From the NCBI RefSeq assembly GCF_029360705.1, contig NZ_JARKMX010000006.1:183474-247473 (forward strand): DNA of 64,000 nucleotides, read 5' to 3'. This document shows positions 35,074 to 42,953 of this stretch, piece after piece (position 1 is the stretch's first letter; every line of letters starts with the position of its first letter). The stretch comes from Paraflavitalea pollutisoli (GTDB lineage: Bacteria; Bacteroidota; Bacteroidia; Chitinophagales; Chitinophagaceae). Both the position numbers and the translations under genes were made by a program. The notes under the pieces are model-generated. The model was not told where the DNA came from, searched no databases, and saw only the letters and a program-made list of their open reading frames with translations.

Positions 35074-36281
35074 TGGGTGCACTCATTTTAATACTGGTGT
35101 TGTTCGGGGCCACCTTGCCCTTGTTGCAACTTTTGAAGGCACAGCATCGCTGGCTGAAGATAGGGTTGCTTAGAAACCTGTACTGGTACCACGTGTTGTT
35201 TGCAGGCATCTACTACGCCTATGTTCAATCCTCGGCTTCCGACTCAGTAGCCTACTTCAACCGTACCAGCGAGAATTATGAGGATTGGATGGATGCCTAT
35301 GGTACAGGTACCCCGTTCATCGACTTTGTGGCTTATCCATTTGTCAACTACCTCGGGTTCTCTTACGAAATGATGATGGTGTTGTTCTCCTGGATGGGTT
35401 ATTGGGGTTTTGTTTATTTCTACATTACTTTTCGCGAGAACCTGAAGCACAAACATACCTTTCAGGGAATCGACCTGGTTACGCTCTTCATCTTCCTGCC
35501 CAATATGCATTATTGGACGGCATCGCTGGGAAAAGGCTCTATCATCTTTATGGGACTGGCCATGGCAATCTATGGCATCAGCCGTTTGAACAGCCGCAAG
35601 ATCGTGTTGCTGATTGGCTTGCTGATCGTGTATCATGTGCGTCCGCACGTATTCTTTATCATGGGGCTGGGTATTCTCGCGGGCCTCGTAACGGCAAGAG
35701 AGAAAGTCCCTCTGTTCCAGAAGCTGATCGTATTTGCTGGTGTTGGTGTGGCGGTCTACTTTCTCTATGATGATGTGATGGCGTTTGCCAGCATCGACAG
35801 CGAGAATTTCTTCGCCAGCTTTGATCAGCTGTCCAGTCACCGATCGGTGGAGCTGGCGAAAGCCGGATCGGGCATCGATATATCGGGATATCCACTGCCT
35901 TTAAAGCTATTCACGTTTTGGTTCCGTCCGCTTTTTGTGGATGCACCGGGACCGATTGGTATCATCGTTTCATTCGAGAACCTCTTTTATCTGTGGCTGG
36001 CAGCCAAATTGTTCAACGCCCAGTTCCTGAAATTCCTCGGTAAGAGCCCGGCGCTGGTCAAGACCTGTGGCGTTGCCTTTCTCGCCACCTCGGTGGCGTT
36101 GTCGGGCACTTTATCCAACCTGGGGATCATTATACGGCAAAAGAGTATGGTGATGTATTTCTTCCTGTTCGTCATCATCATGTTCATGGACTACCGGAAA
36201 GGATGGGTGATGCAGAAAAAGAAAAATGCTGCTGGCCCCGTTCCGCTTGACCCGCTGCCAGGTCAGGTATCATTCAACTAA
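35073..36281 (+). CDS. EpsG/Wzy-like polysaccharide polymerase
   Basis: 402 residues from the ATG at 35073 (a GTG three bases earlier is also in frame). About ten hydrophobic helices and the EpsG-type pattern: SDSVAYFNRTSENYEDW near residue 50, then NYLGFSYEMMMVLFSWMGY and LPNMHYWTASLGKGSI near residue 145. No soluble catalytic domain. EpsG-family proteins are taken to be the Wzy-equivalent polymerases of EPS loci. It is the only polymerase candidate I see here. Confidence 0.75.
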   Translation: MGALILILVLFGATLPLLQLLKAQHRWLKIGLLRNLYWYHVLFAGIYYAYVQSSASDSVAYFNRTSENYEDWMDAYGTGTPFIDFVAYPFVNYLGFSYEMMMVLFSWMGYWGFVYFYITFRENLKHKHTFQGIDLVTLFIFLPNMHYWTASLGKGSIIFMGLAMAIYGISRLNSRKIVLLIGLLIVYHVRPHVFFIMGLGILAGLVTAREKVPLFQKLIVFAGVGVAVYFLYDDVMAFASIDSENFFASFDQLSSHRSVELAKAGSGIDISGYPLPLKLFTFWFRPLFVDAPGPIGIIVSFENLFYLWLAAKLFNAQFLKFLGKSPALVKTCGVAFLATSVALSGTLSNLGIIIRQKSMVMYFFLFVIIMFMDYRKGWVMQKKKNAAGPVPLDPLPGQVSFN

Positions 36282-36289
36282 TTCAACAT

Positions 36290-37321
36290 ATGGAAGGCAT
36301 ATTTACCATTTCGCTCGACTATGAGTTGCATTGGGGTGTGTTTGACAAGCGTGACCGCAAGTCGCGTGAGCAATGCTACCGCAATACCCTGCAGCTGGTA
36401 CCTCGCCTGCTTGAATTGTTTGCTCAATACAATGTACACGTTACCTGGGCTACCGTGGGCAGTATGTTTGCCAGCGATCAGGAGGAATGGTCAAAGCTTA
36501 AACCGGCTATCGAGCCACGGTACCACGAAGAAAAGTATTCGGCGTATCGATATGTAGGGGGGCACGCCATCTCCCGGGAGGATCATTGGGCGCATTTTGC
36601 ACCCGCCTCTGTACAATCTATTATGCAGTACCCGGGACAGGAACTGGCGACCCACACCTTCAGTCATTATTATTGCCTCGAACGGCAGGATGAACCCCGT
36701 GCCTTTGAGGCCGACCTGCAGGCCGTGCAGCAAGCTGCGGCGCTTTTTGGCACCCGGCTGAGATCGCTGGTGTTTCCACGTAATCAGTTCAATCCGGATT
36801 ACCTGAAAACTTGTTTTGAGCAAGGCATTACCACGATCCGTTCCAACCCTTCTAACTGGTTTTGGCGTCCGGTGTCCAATACAGGATCGAGTCTGCTCAG
36901 AAAGCTGGTGCGTACCGCCGACGCTTATGTACAGGTAGGCAACCACCGAACCTCCTATCCCTTGAGTAGTATCCACGTTTTACCAGGCGAACCGCTGCAA
37001 TTGCCGGCCAGTCGTTTTTTGCGACCCTGGCGAGCGGAGTACCGGTTTGCCAACAAGTGGCGTATCCGGCGACTTTGCCAGGAAATGCGACTGGCTGCGA
37101 AACAGGGAGAGTGTTACCACCTCTGGTGGCATCCTGAAAATTTTGGTGATCATCCCGCAGAGAATATGGAAGGGCTGCAGGTATTGTTACAGCAATATGC
37201 AGCCTGCCAATCAAAATATGGCATGAAGAGTTGGAATATGGGTGAATATGCCGATCATTTATTACCAGCCAGACCCCACAATCTTAGTTATGGCCATACA
37301 GATACGGCCCGCCACTGCTGA
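36290..37321 (+). CDS. Polysaccharide deacetylase (NodB-homology) family protein
   Basis: 343 residues without a signal peptide. GIFTISLDYELHWGVFD at the N-terminus holds the first metal/catalytic Asp, and LATHTFSHYYC near residue 120 gives the HxxxH metal pair of the NodB fold; SLVFPRNQFNPDYL follows near 160. It could de-N-acetylate an amino sugar of a lipid-linked or nucleotide-linked intermediate in the cytoplasm, since no export signal is present. Known relatives occur as uncharacterised proteins in Bacteroidota EPS loci. It overlaps the next gene. Confidence 0.8.
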   Translation: MEGIFTISLDYELHWGVFDKRDRKSREQCYRNTLQLVPRLLELFAQYNVHVTWATVGSMFASDQEEWSKLKPAIEPRYHEEKYSAYRYVGGHAISREDHWAHFAPASVQSIMQYPGQELATHTFSHYYCLERQDEPRAFEADLQAVQQAAALFGTRLRSLVFPRNQFNPDYLKTCFEQGITTIRSNPSNWFWRPVSNTGSSLLRKLVRTADAYVQVGNHRTSYPLSSIHVLPGEPLQLPASRFLRPWRAEYRFANKWRIRRLCQEMRLAAKQGECYHLWWHPENFGDHPAENMEGLQVLLQQYAACQSKYGMKSWNMGEYADHLLPARPHNLSYGHTDTARHC

Positions 37322-38294
37322 TGACAGGCCCGCCATCATCGAGCTACTTCGTCAATCGCTGGGAGAATCATCGATCCCTAAATCGGAGGCTTTGTGGATA
37401 TGGAAACATGAGCACAACCCGTTTGGCCCTTCTTATGTGTTGGTGGCTGAAGAAGCGGGGCAACTGGTCGGTGTGCGTGCGTTCATGCAATGGCAGTGGA
37501 TACGTAACGATAAAATTTACCGGTCAGTACGAGCGGTGGATACCGCTACTCATCCCGATCATCAGGGTAAAGGCATCTTCAAGAAGCTGACGATGCAGCA
37601 GCTGGAGGGGTGTCGGTTGGATGGTGTGTTGTTTGTATTCAATACGCCGAATGGGCAAAGTAAACCCGGCTACCTTAAAATGGGCTGGGTAGAGCAGGGG
37701 AGGATGCCTCTCAAGTTTAAAGTGCGGAATCCTTTTCAGATCATCCAGGCCCGTTACTTCGATCGCAATAAATATACGGGGCTCAAGGACGATCCCACCC
37801 CTTTTCAAAAATGGACGCAGGGTGTTTTAACGAGTCTGGACAGGTATGTACAGCACTCCGACCAATTATCTACGCTTTTCACGCCGCAGTACATTTCCTG
37901 GCGTTATGCGAGTAATCCGCTATTTCATTACAACTATTTCACCGACCAGGAAAACTTCCTGTTGATCAGTCGCATCAAGTTACAGTCGTTTACCAAAGAG
38001 TTGAGGTTGGTTGATTTTATCAGGCTTAATCCCAAGGCCGATGCAGGTTACCTGAATAATGCAATGAAAACACAGGTGGAGGCATTTTGTGAACAACACC
38101 GGATCGATTTTATTTCCCTCTCCGGACAGCAGTTCGAGGCCAACAAAGCCTGCTTCCGTTGGATGGGACGATTGCCTGTACGATCGCTGGGACCGATCAT
38201 TACGCTGCGTGATCTGAATATGAAAGACAATTTTCAGTACCTGTTGAACAAAAAGAACTGGCGTTACTCGACGGGCGATCTTGAGTTATTCTAA
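37290..38294 (+). CDS. GNAT-family acetyltransferase, two-domain type
   Basis: 334 residues from the ATG at 37290, which overlaps the deacetylase by 32 bases; the in-frame start at 37242 gives a longer, atypical overlap. IQIRPATADDRPAIIELL at the start and VRAVDTATHPDHQGKGIFKKL near residue 82, the acetyl-CoA loop (Q-x-x-G-x-G-like), define a GNAT. The C-terminal half has a second, degenerate domain. Such proteins may add an acyl group to a sugar amine freed by the deacetylase just upstream, an inference from adjacency. Confidence 0.78.
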   Translation: MAIQIRPATADDRPAIIELLRQSLGESSIPKSEALWIWKHEHNPFGPSYVLVAEEAGQLVGVRAFMQWQWIRNDKIYRSVRAVDTATHPDHQGKGIFKKLTMQQLEGCRLDGVLFVFNTPNGQSKPGYLKMGWVEQGRMPLKFKVRNPFQIIQARYFDRNKYTGLKDDPTPFQKWTQGVLTSLDRYVQHSDQLSTLFTPQYISWRYASNPLFHYNYFTDQENFLLISRIKLQSFTKELRLVDFIRLNPKADAGYLNNAMKTQVEAFCEQHRIDFISLSGQQFEANKACFRWMGRLPVRSLGPIITLRDLNMKDNFQYLLNKKNWRYSTGDLELF

Positions 38295-38298
38295 CTAA

Positions 38299-39582
38299 AT
38301 GGCTTTATCAACGTATACCGCGGATACTCATTCCCCCTGGAATAGTGACAGGAATGCCCAAGTGGGGAATGAGTGCCGCACCAATGATGCGGGTGCTGCA
38401 CCTGACAAGCCTGCTAAAACCAAGTTGGTTCGGATCACGACGGTGCCGATCTCGCTGAAGGTGTTGCTGCGCCGGCAATTACAGTATATGTCGGGCCATT
38501 TCGATGTACTGGCTGTATCCACACCCGGCGAAGTGCTCGCCGAAGTGAGTAGTGTAGAACGGGTGCGTACGGCGGGCGTAGCGATGACCAGGGCCATTAC
38601 GCCTGTGCAGGATTTAAAGGCCCTATGGCGGTTGTATTGTTTATTCAGGAAGGAGCGACCTGCCATAGTGCACACACACACGCCCAAAGCCGGGTTACTC
38701 GGCATGATGGCTGCGCGCCTCGCTGCAGTACCCATCCGGATGCATACGGTGGCGGGCTTACCCCTGATGGAACAAAAGGGCATGAAAAGGAAAGTACTGG
38801 AGCTGGTAGAACGGCTGACCTATGGTTGTGCTACCAGGGTGTATCCCAATTCGACCAATCTCGCCCGGTTTATACTTAACAACAGGTTCTGTACTGTCGG
38901 CAAGGTGCGGGTATTGGGAAATGGTAGCAGCAACGGAATTGATACGGAGTATTTCCAATGCGATGAAGCTATGCAATCTGCTGCCGGTAGCCTGAGAGAT
39001 AAGATGGGTTTCGGGCAGCATGATTTCGTATATGTGTTTATTGGCCGCCTGGTTAAAGATAAGGGTATCGAAGAGCTGGTAGCAGCCTTCAGCACCTTAC
39101 AACAGCGATATGGTCATTTGAAGCTGTTGCTGGTGGGGCCATATGAGGAAGAACTGGATCCGCTCAGTGAAGAAACAAAGGCATCTATTCAACAAAATCC
39201 TGCTATTGTACAGGTGGGCTTTCAGCAGGACATCAGGCTTTGGTTGCTCGCCGCGCAGGTATTGGTATTCCCTTCCTACCGGGAGGGGTTTCCCAATGTT
39301 CCCATGCAAGCGGGCTGCATGCACCTGCCATCCATCGTTACGGATATCAATGGCTGCAACGAGATCATCCAGGACCGGGAAAATGGTCTGGTGATACCTG
39401 CGAAAGATAGACTTGCTCTGCAACAGGCGATGGAATTGGTGATGACAGACGGGCGGTTGTTGTGTCATATGCAAAGCCGTGCAAGGTCCATGATCACCGC
39501 CCGTTACGACCAGCAACTATTCTGGGACCTCCTATTGAGAGAATACAAAGATCAATTGAAACAACATGGCATGGTATCGTAA
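38299..39582 (+). CDS. GT4 glycosyltransferase (4), CapM/PglA-like
   Basis: 427 residues with an unusual hydrophilic N-terminal extension of about 45 residues before LVRITTVPISLKVLLRRQL. The characteristic HTHTPKAGLLGMMAARLA near residue 115, then FIGRLVKDKGIEELVAAF near 245 and FPSYREGFPNVPMQAGCM near 325. The second Glu of the GT4 E-x7-E motif is Gln, which I recall as usual in this subfamily. The relation to PglA/CapM-type enzymes and the position directly before the initiating transferase suggest it adds the second sugar. Confidence 0.86.
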   Translation: MALSTYTADTHSPWNSDRNAQVGNECRTNDAGAAPDKPAKTKLVRITTVPISLKVLLRRQLQYMSGHFDVLAVSTPGEVLAEVSSVERVRTAGVAMTRAITPVQDLKALWRLYCLFRKERPAIVHTHTPKAGLLGMMAARLAAVPIRMHTVAGLPLMEQKGMKRKVLELVERLTYGCATRVYPNSTNLARFILNNRFCTVGKVRVLGNGSSNGIDTEYFQCDEAMQSAAGSLRDKMGFGQHDFVYVFIGRLVKDKGIEELVAAFSTLQQRYGHLKLLLVGPYEEELDPLSEETKASIQQNPAIVQVGFQQDIRLWLLAAQVLVFPSYREGFPNVPMQAGCMHLPSIVTDINGCNEIIQDRENGLVIPAKDRLALQQAMELVMTDGRLLCHMQSRARSMITARYDQQLFWDLLLREYKDQLKQHGMVS

Positions 39583-40183
39583 TTATGGGAAACGAATGAT
39601 CGATCTCGCGGTAAGCCTGGTTGCTCTCCTGTTACTGCTTCCGGTGATCGTATTGGTGGGCCTGGTGTTGTGGTTTGCCAACAAAGGCAATCCTTTCTTC
39701 TTTCAGTGGAGGCCCGGGCGAAACGGAAAAGTATTCCGCCTGGTGAAGTTCAGAACGATGAATAACCGCCGGGATGAAAAGGGAGCATTGCTGGCCGATG
39801 GCGTACGACTTACGCCTATCGGCAGATTCGTGCGTAAGACTTCACTCGATGAATTGCCCCAGCTCATCAATGTGATCAAAGGTGATATGAGCCTGGTTGG
39901 TCCAAGGCCCTTGCTCGTAGAATACCTGCCGCTGTACAATAGTACCCAGGCCAGGCGTCATGAAGTACGTCCCGGCATTACCGGATGGGCCCAGGTCAAT
40001 GGTCGCAATGCCATCAGCTGGGAACAGAAATTTGATTATGATGTGTATTATGTAGATCACCTGCATTGGCGCTTCGATGTCCGGGTGATTTTGCTCACCA
40101 TACAAAAGGTATTTAAAACAGAAGGCATCAGTCAACAGGGACACGCCACCATGCCTGCATTTAAAGGCGCCCAACAAGTATGA
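39566..40183 (+). CDS. Initiating phosphoglycosyl transferase, PglC-like (short form)
   Basis: 205 residues, overlapping the preceding GT4 by 17 bases. One N-terminal membrane hairpin helix (MIDLAVSLVALLLLLPVIVL), then KFRTMNN, KTSLDELPQLINVIKGDMS, LVGPRPLL and HEVRPGITGWAQVNGRN. This is the minimal monotopic PGT core that transfers a phospho-sugar from UDP to undecaprenyl phosphate. Together with the 4,6-dehydratase and aminotransferase downstream, the initiating sugar may be a 4-amino-6-deoxy (bacillosamine-like) residue, as in the Campylobacter Pgl pathway. Confidence 0.92.
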   Translation: MAWYRNYGKRMIDLAVSLVALLLLLPVIVLVGLVLWFANKGNPFFFQWRPGRNGKVFRLVKFRTMNNRRDEKGALLADGVRLTPIGRFVRKTSLDELPQLINVIKGDMSLVGPRPLLVEYLPLYNSTQARRHEVRPGITGWAQVNGRNAISWEQKFDYDVYYVDHLHWRFDVRVILLTIQKVFKTEGISQQGHATMPAFKGAQQV

Positions 40184-41145
40184 ACATTCTCATTACCTCG
40201 GCCGGACAAAGAGTATCCCTGGTCAAAGCTTTCAAAAAGGAACTGTCTGCTACCTATCCCGGAAGCAAAGTGTACACGACCGATATGTGCCCGGAACTGA
40301 GTGCAGCCTGTCATGTATCTGACCGGTATTTCAGGGTGCAGCGGGTCACCGATCCGGGCTATATCGACGAATTAATGGCCCTTTGTCTCCGTGAGAAAAT
40401 ACGGATGATCGTGCCAACCATCGATACGGAGCTGGTCGTGCTGGCACAACATCGTGATCTGTTTGAGCAGGAAGGTATTCACCTGATCGTATCTTCCTCC
40501 GATTTGATCGACAAATGCCGGGACAAACGCAAGATCAATACTTTCTTCGAACAGCACGGCATTGCCGTGCCTGCCATGATCGATCGGCATCAACCCACCT
40601 TCCCCCTGTTCATCAAGCCGTACAACGGTAGTTTAAGCGTCGACACCTATGTGGTCCATTCCGAAACAGAACTACGTCCGGAGCAAGTGGGCAATGAGCG
40701 CCTGTTGTTTATGGAGTACCTCAATAAGCAGGACCACGACGAGTATACGGTCGATATGTATTATGACAGGAATGGCGACGTAAAATGTATTGTACCACGC
40801 AAAAGAATTCTCATCCGGGCAGGAGAGATCAATAAAGGGATCACCAGTAAAAATGGGTTATTGAAATACCTACGCGAAAAACTGGCGCACATCGAAGGGG
40901 CACGTGGTTGCCTTACCGCGCAGTTCTTTCTCCACAAAGAATCCGGCCGTATTACCGCGATCGAGATCAACGGTCGGTTCGGTGGTGGCTACCCGCTCAG
41001 TTACCACGCGGGTGCCAACTATCCTCGGTGGCTTATTGAAGAATATTTCAATGGTAACACGATCACCTATCGAGAAGACTGGGAAGACCAATTGCTGATG
41101 TTGCGTTACGACGACGAAGTACTGGTGCATGCACATAAAAACTGA
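40180..41145 (+). CDS. ATP-grasp family ligase
   Basis: 321 residues, start in an ATGA overlap. Rossmann-like N-terminus (NILITSAGQRVSLVKAF) followed by a central ATP-grasp fold: KCRDKRKINTFFEQHGIAVP, FPLFIKPYNGSLS, LLFMEYL, YTVDMYY, and the metal-binding ITAIEINGRFGGGYPLS near residue 265. It resembles the carbamoyl-phosphate-synthase/PylC-type group found in EPS loci. It should form an amide or peptide-like bond with acyl-phosphate chemistry, perhaps joining an amino acid to an amino sugar. The substrate is inference. Confidence 0.83.
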   Translation: MNILITSAGQRVSLVKAFKKELSATYPGSKVYTTDMCPELSAACHVSDRYFRVQRVTDPGYIDELMALCLREKIRMIVPTIDTELVVLAQHRDLFEQEGIHLIVSSSDLIDKCRDKRKINTFFEQHGIAVPAMIDRHQPTFPLFIKPYNGSLSVDTYVVHSETELRPEQVGNERLLFMEYLNKQDHDEYTVDMYYDRNGDVKCIVPRKRILIRAGEINKGITSKNGLLKYLREKLAHIEGARGCLTAQFFLHKESGRITAIEINGRFGGGYPLSYHAGANYPRWLIEEYFNGNTITYREDWEDQLLMLRYDDEVLVHAHKN

Positions 41146-41791
41146 CCATCGTAGCTTTTTTGTGTTTGATCTCGATGATACGCTTTATCGGGAGATCGAC
41201 TTCCTGCATTCTGGCTACCGCACTATTGCACGCGTGCTGGAAGAAAAAACGGGTACCAATCATTATGCTGATATGGTTACCTTATACCAGGGCGGTGGCA
41301 ATGTGTTTGAATGGATCATCAGCAACTTCCGCCAACAGTGGCCAGACCTGGCGATGCCCGTATTGCTGACCCTGTACCGGGAGCATATGCCGTCGATATC
41401 GCTGTACAAAGAAGCCGCTGGCTTATTACAACAACTAAAGCAACGCAATATTCCTGCCGGTCTGATTACCGACGGAAGGAGTATTACACAACGAAATAAA
41501 CTGAAAGCATTGGGACTTGCCGACTATTTCTCTGATACCATCATATCGGAAGAGTTTGGTTCAGAAAAACCGGATGAAAGGAACTACCGGTATTTTGAAA
41601 ATAAGTATCCCGGATTCGATTTCAGCTATTTTGGTGACAATACAACGAAGGATTTTATTGCTCCGGCCAACCTGGGCTGGTTTACCTGCTGCCTGAAAGA
41701 TGATGGCTATCATATCCATCCGCAGGCGTTTGATCATGCTGCCTTTCCCGCAGCGGTGATCCAATCATTTGAAGAAATACAACTTACATGA
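41129..41791 (+). CDS. HAD-superfamily hydrolase
   Basis: 220 residues overlapping the ATP-grasp gene by 17 bases. Motif I FVFDLDDTLYRE, motif II GLITDGRS, Lys in EKPDERNY, and motif IV FGDNTTKDF give the complete HAD set. A small helical cap lies between motifs I and II. In this setting it might dephosphorylate a sugar or acyl intermediate, or clear a by-product of the ATP-grasp reaction. It is followed without a gap (ATGA overlap) by an aminotransferase. Confidence 0.86.
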   Translation: MHIKTDHRSFFVFDLDDTLYREIDFLHSGYRTIARVLEEKTGTNHYADMVTLYQGGGNVFEWIISNFRQQWPDLAMPVLLTLYREHMPSISLYKEAAGLLQQLKQRNIPAGLITDGRSITQRNKLKALGLADYFSDTIISEEFGSEKPDERNYRYFENKYPGFDFSYFGDNTTKDFIAPANLGWFTCCLKDDGYHIHPQAFDHAAFPAAVIQSFEEIQLT

Positions 41792-42948
41792 ATCCAAAGA
41801 TCTGGCTGTCGTCACCCCATATGGGTGATCATGAACTGGCGTATGTACAGGAAGCATTTGCTACCAACTGGATTGCTCCGCTGGGGCCGCATGTCAATGG
41901 GTTTGAGCAGGACCTCCAGACCTTTTTGGGTGAAGGAGTGGAGGTGGCGGCATTAAGTTCCGGCACAGCTGCCCTGCACCTCGCGCTTGTGATACTGGGC
42001 GTGCGGGCGGGTGATGAAGTGATTTGCCAATCGATGACGTTTGCCGCCTCGGCCAACCCTATTGTCTACCAGGGGGCCGCGCCCATTTTTGTCGACAGTG
42101 AATCGGATACCTGGAATATGTGTCCACAATTTCTTGAATTGGCCATCACTGACCGCATCCGTTTGGGCAAGAAGCCGAAAGCGATCATTGTTGTTCATCT
42201 CTATGGCATGCCTGCCCAGATTGAAGAGATCATGTATGTTTCCCGTAAATACGATATACCTGTAATTGAAGATGCGGCGGAAGCATTGGGCTCTACCTAT
42301 GGTGGCAGGCAGGTGGGGACCTTCGGCGATATCGCCATTTTTTCTTTTAATGGTAATAAGATCATCACCACTTCCGGTGGTGGTGCGTTGGTGTCTGCCA
42401 ATATTGACTATGTAGCCAAAGCCCGTTTCCTGGCTACGCAGGCCCTGGATCCCGCCCCGCATTATCAACACTCGCACATCGGCTACAATTACCGGATGAG
42501 CAACGTGTGTGCTGGTATTGGCCGGGGCCAAATGGAGGTACTGCCACAACGGGTGTTACAGCGTCGCCACAATTTCAATTATTACCTGCAGGCATTTCAG
42601 GATGTCCCGGAAATTCGCTTTGGCATCGAGCCTTCTCCCCATTATTACTCCAACCATTGGTTAACAGTGATGCAGGTGGAAGGCGATCGTTTTACCCGGG
42701 AAGCATTGCGCCTTTCGCTGACTGCCGATAACATCGACTGCCGACCGTTGTGGAAACCTATGCACCTGCAACCGGTTTTTGAAGGTGCCCCCTATTATGG
42801 CTATGATACCTGCGAAACTTTGTTCAATACCGGACTTTGCCTGCCTTCGGGTTCCAATCTGACCGATGAAGACCTACTTCGTGTTGTATCTATTATTCGA
42901 GCACTCTATTATCCTGCCGAGCTGATCCATTTAACTAAAAGTATCTAA
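41788..42948 (+). CDS. DegT/DnrJ/EryC1-type sugar aminotransferase (copy 2, PglE/EpsN-like)
   Basis: 386 residues. Opens IWLSSPHMGDHELAYVQEAF as in PglE/EpsN-type enzymes; SSGTAALHLAL near residue 55, the cofactor Asp in IEDAAEALGS near residue 162, and the Schiff-base Lys in SFNGNKIITTSGGG near residue 188. It likely transaminates UDP-4-keto-6-deoxy-GlcNAc made by the dehydratase that begins five bases after its stop. Close linkage with the PglC-like transferase supports a bacillosamine-type first sugar. Confidence 0.9.
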   Translation: MNPKIWLSSPHMGDHELAYVQEAFATNWIAPLGPHVNGFEQDLQTFLGEGVEVAALSSGTAALHLALVILGVRAGDEVICQSMTFAASANPIVYQGAAPIFVDSESDTWNMCPQFLELAITDRIRLGKKPKAIIVVHLYGMPAQIEEIMYVSRKYDIPVIEDAAEALGSTYGGRQVGTFGDIAIFSFNGNKIITTSGGGALVSANIDYVAKARFLATQALDPAPHYQHSHIGYNYRMSNVCAGIGRGQMEVLPQRVLQRRHNFNYYLQAFQDVPEIRFGIEPSPHYYSNHWLTVMQVEGDRFTREALRLSLTADNIDCRPLWKPMHLQPVFEGAPYYGYDTCETLFNTGLCLPSGSNLTDEDLLRVVSIIRALYYPAELIHLTKSI

Positions 42949-42953
42949 CGATT

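Noticed and set aside
38299..39582. Gln in place of the second Glu of the GT4 motif as a sign of inactivation
   Set aside because: I recall the same Gln as common in the CapM/PglA-like subfamily of Bacteroidota; the rest of the motif is intact.
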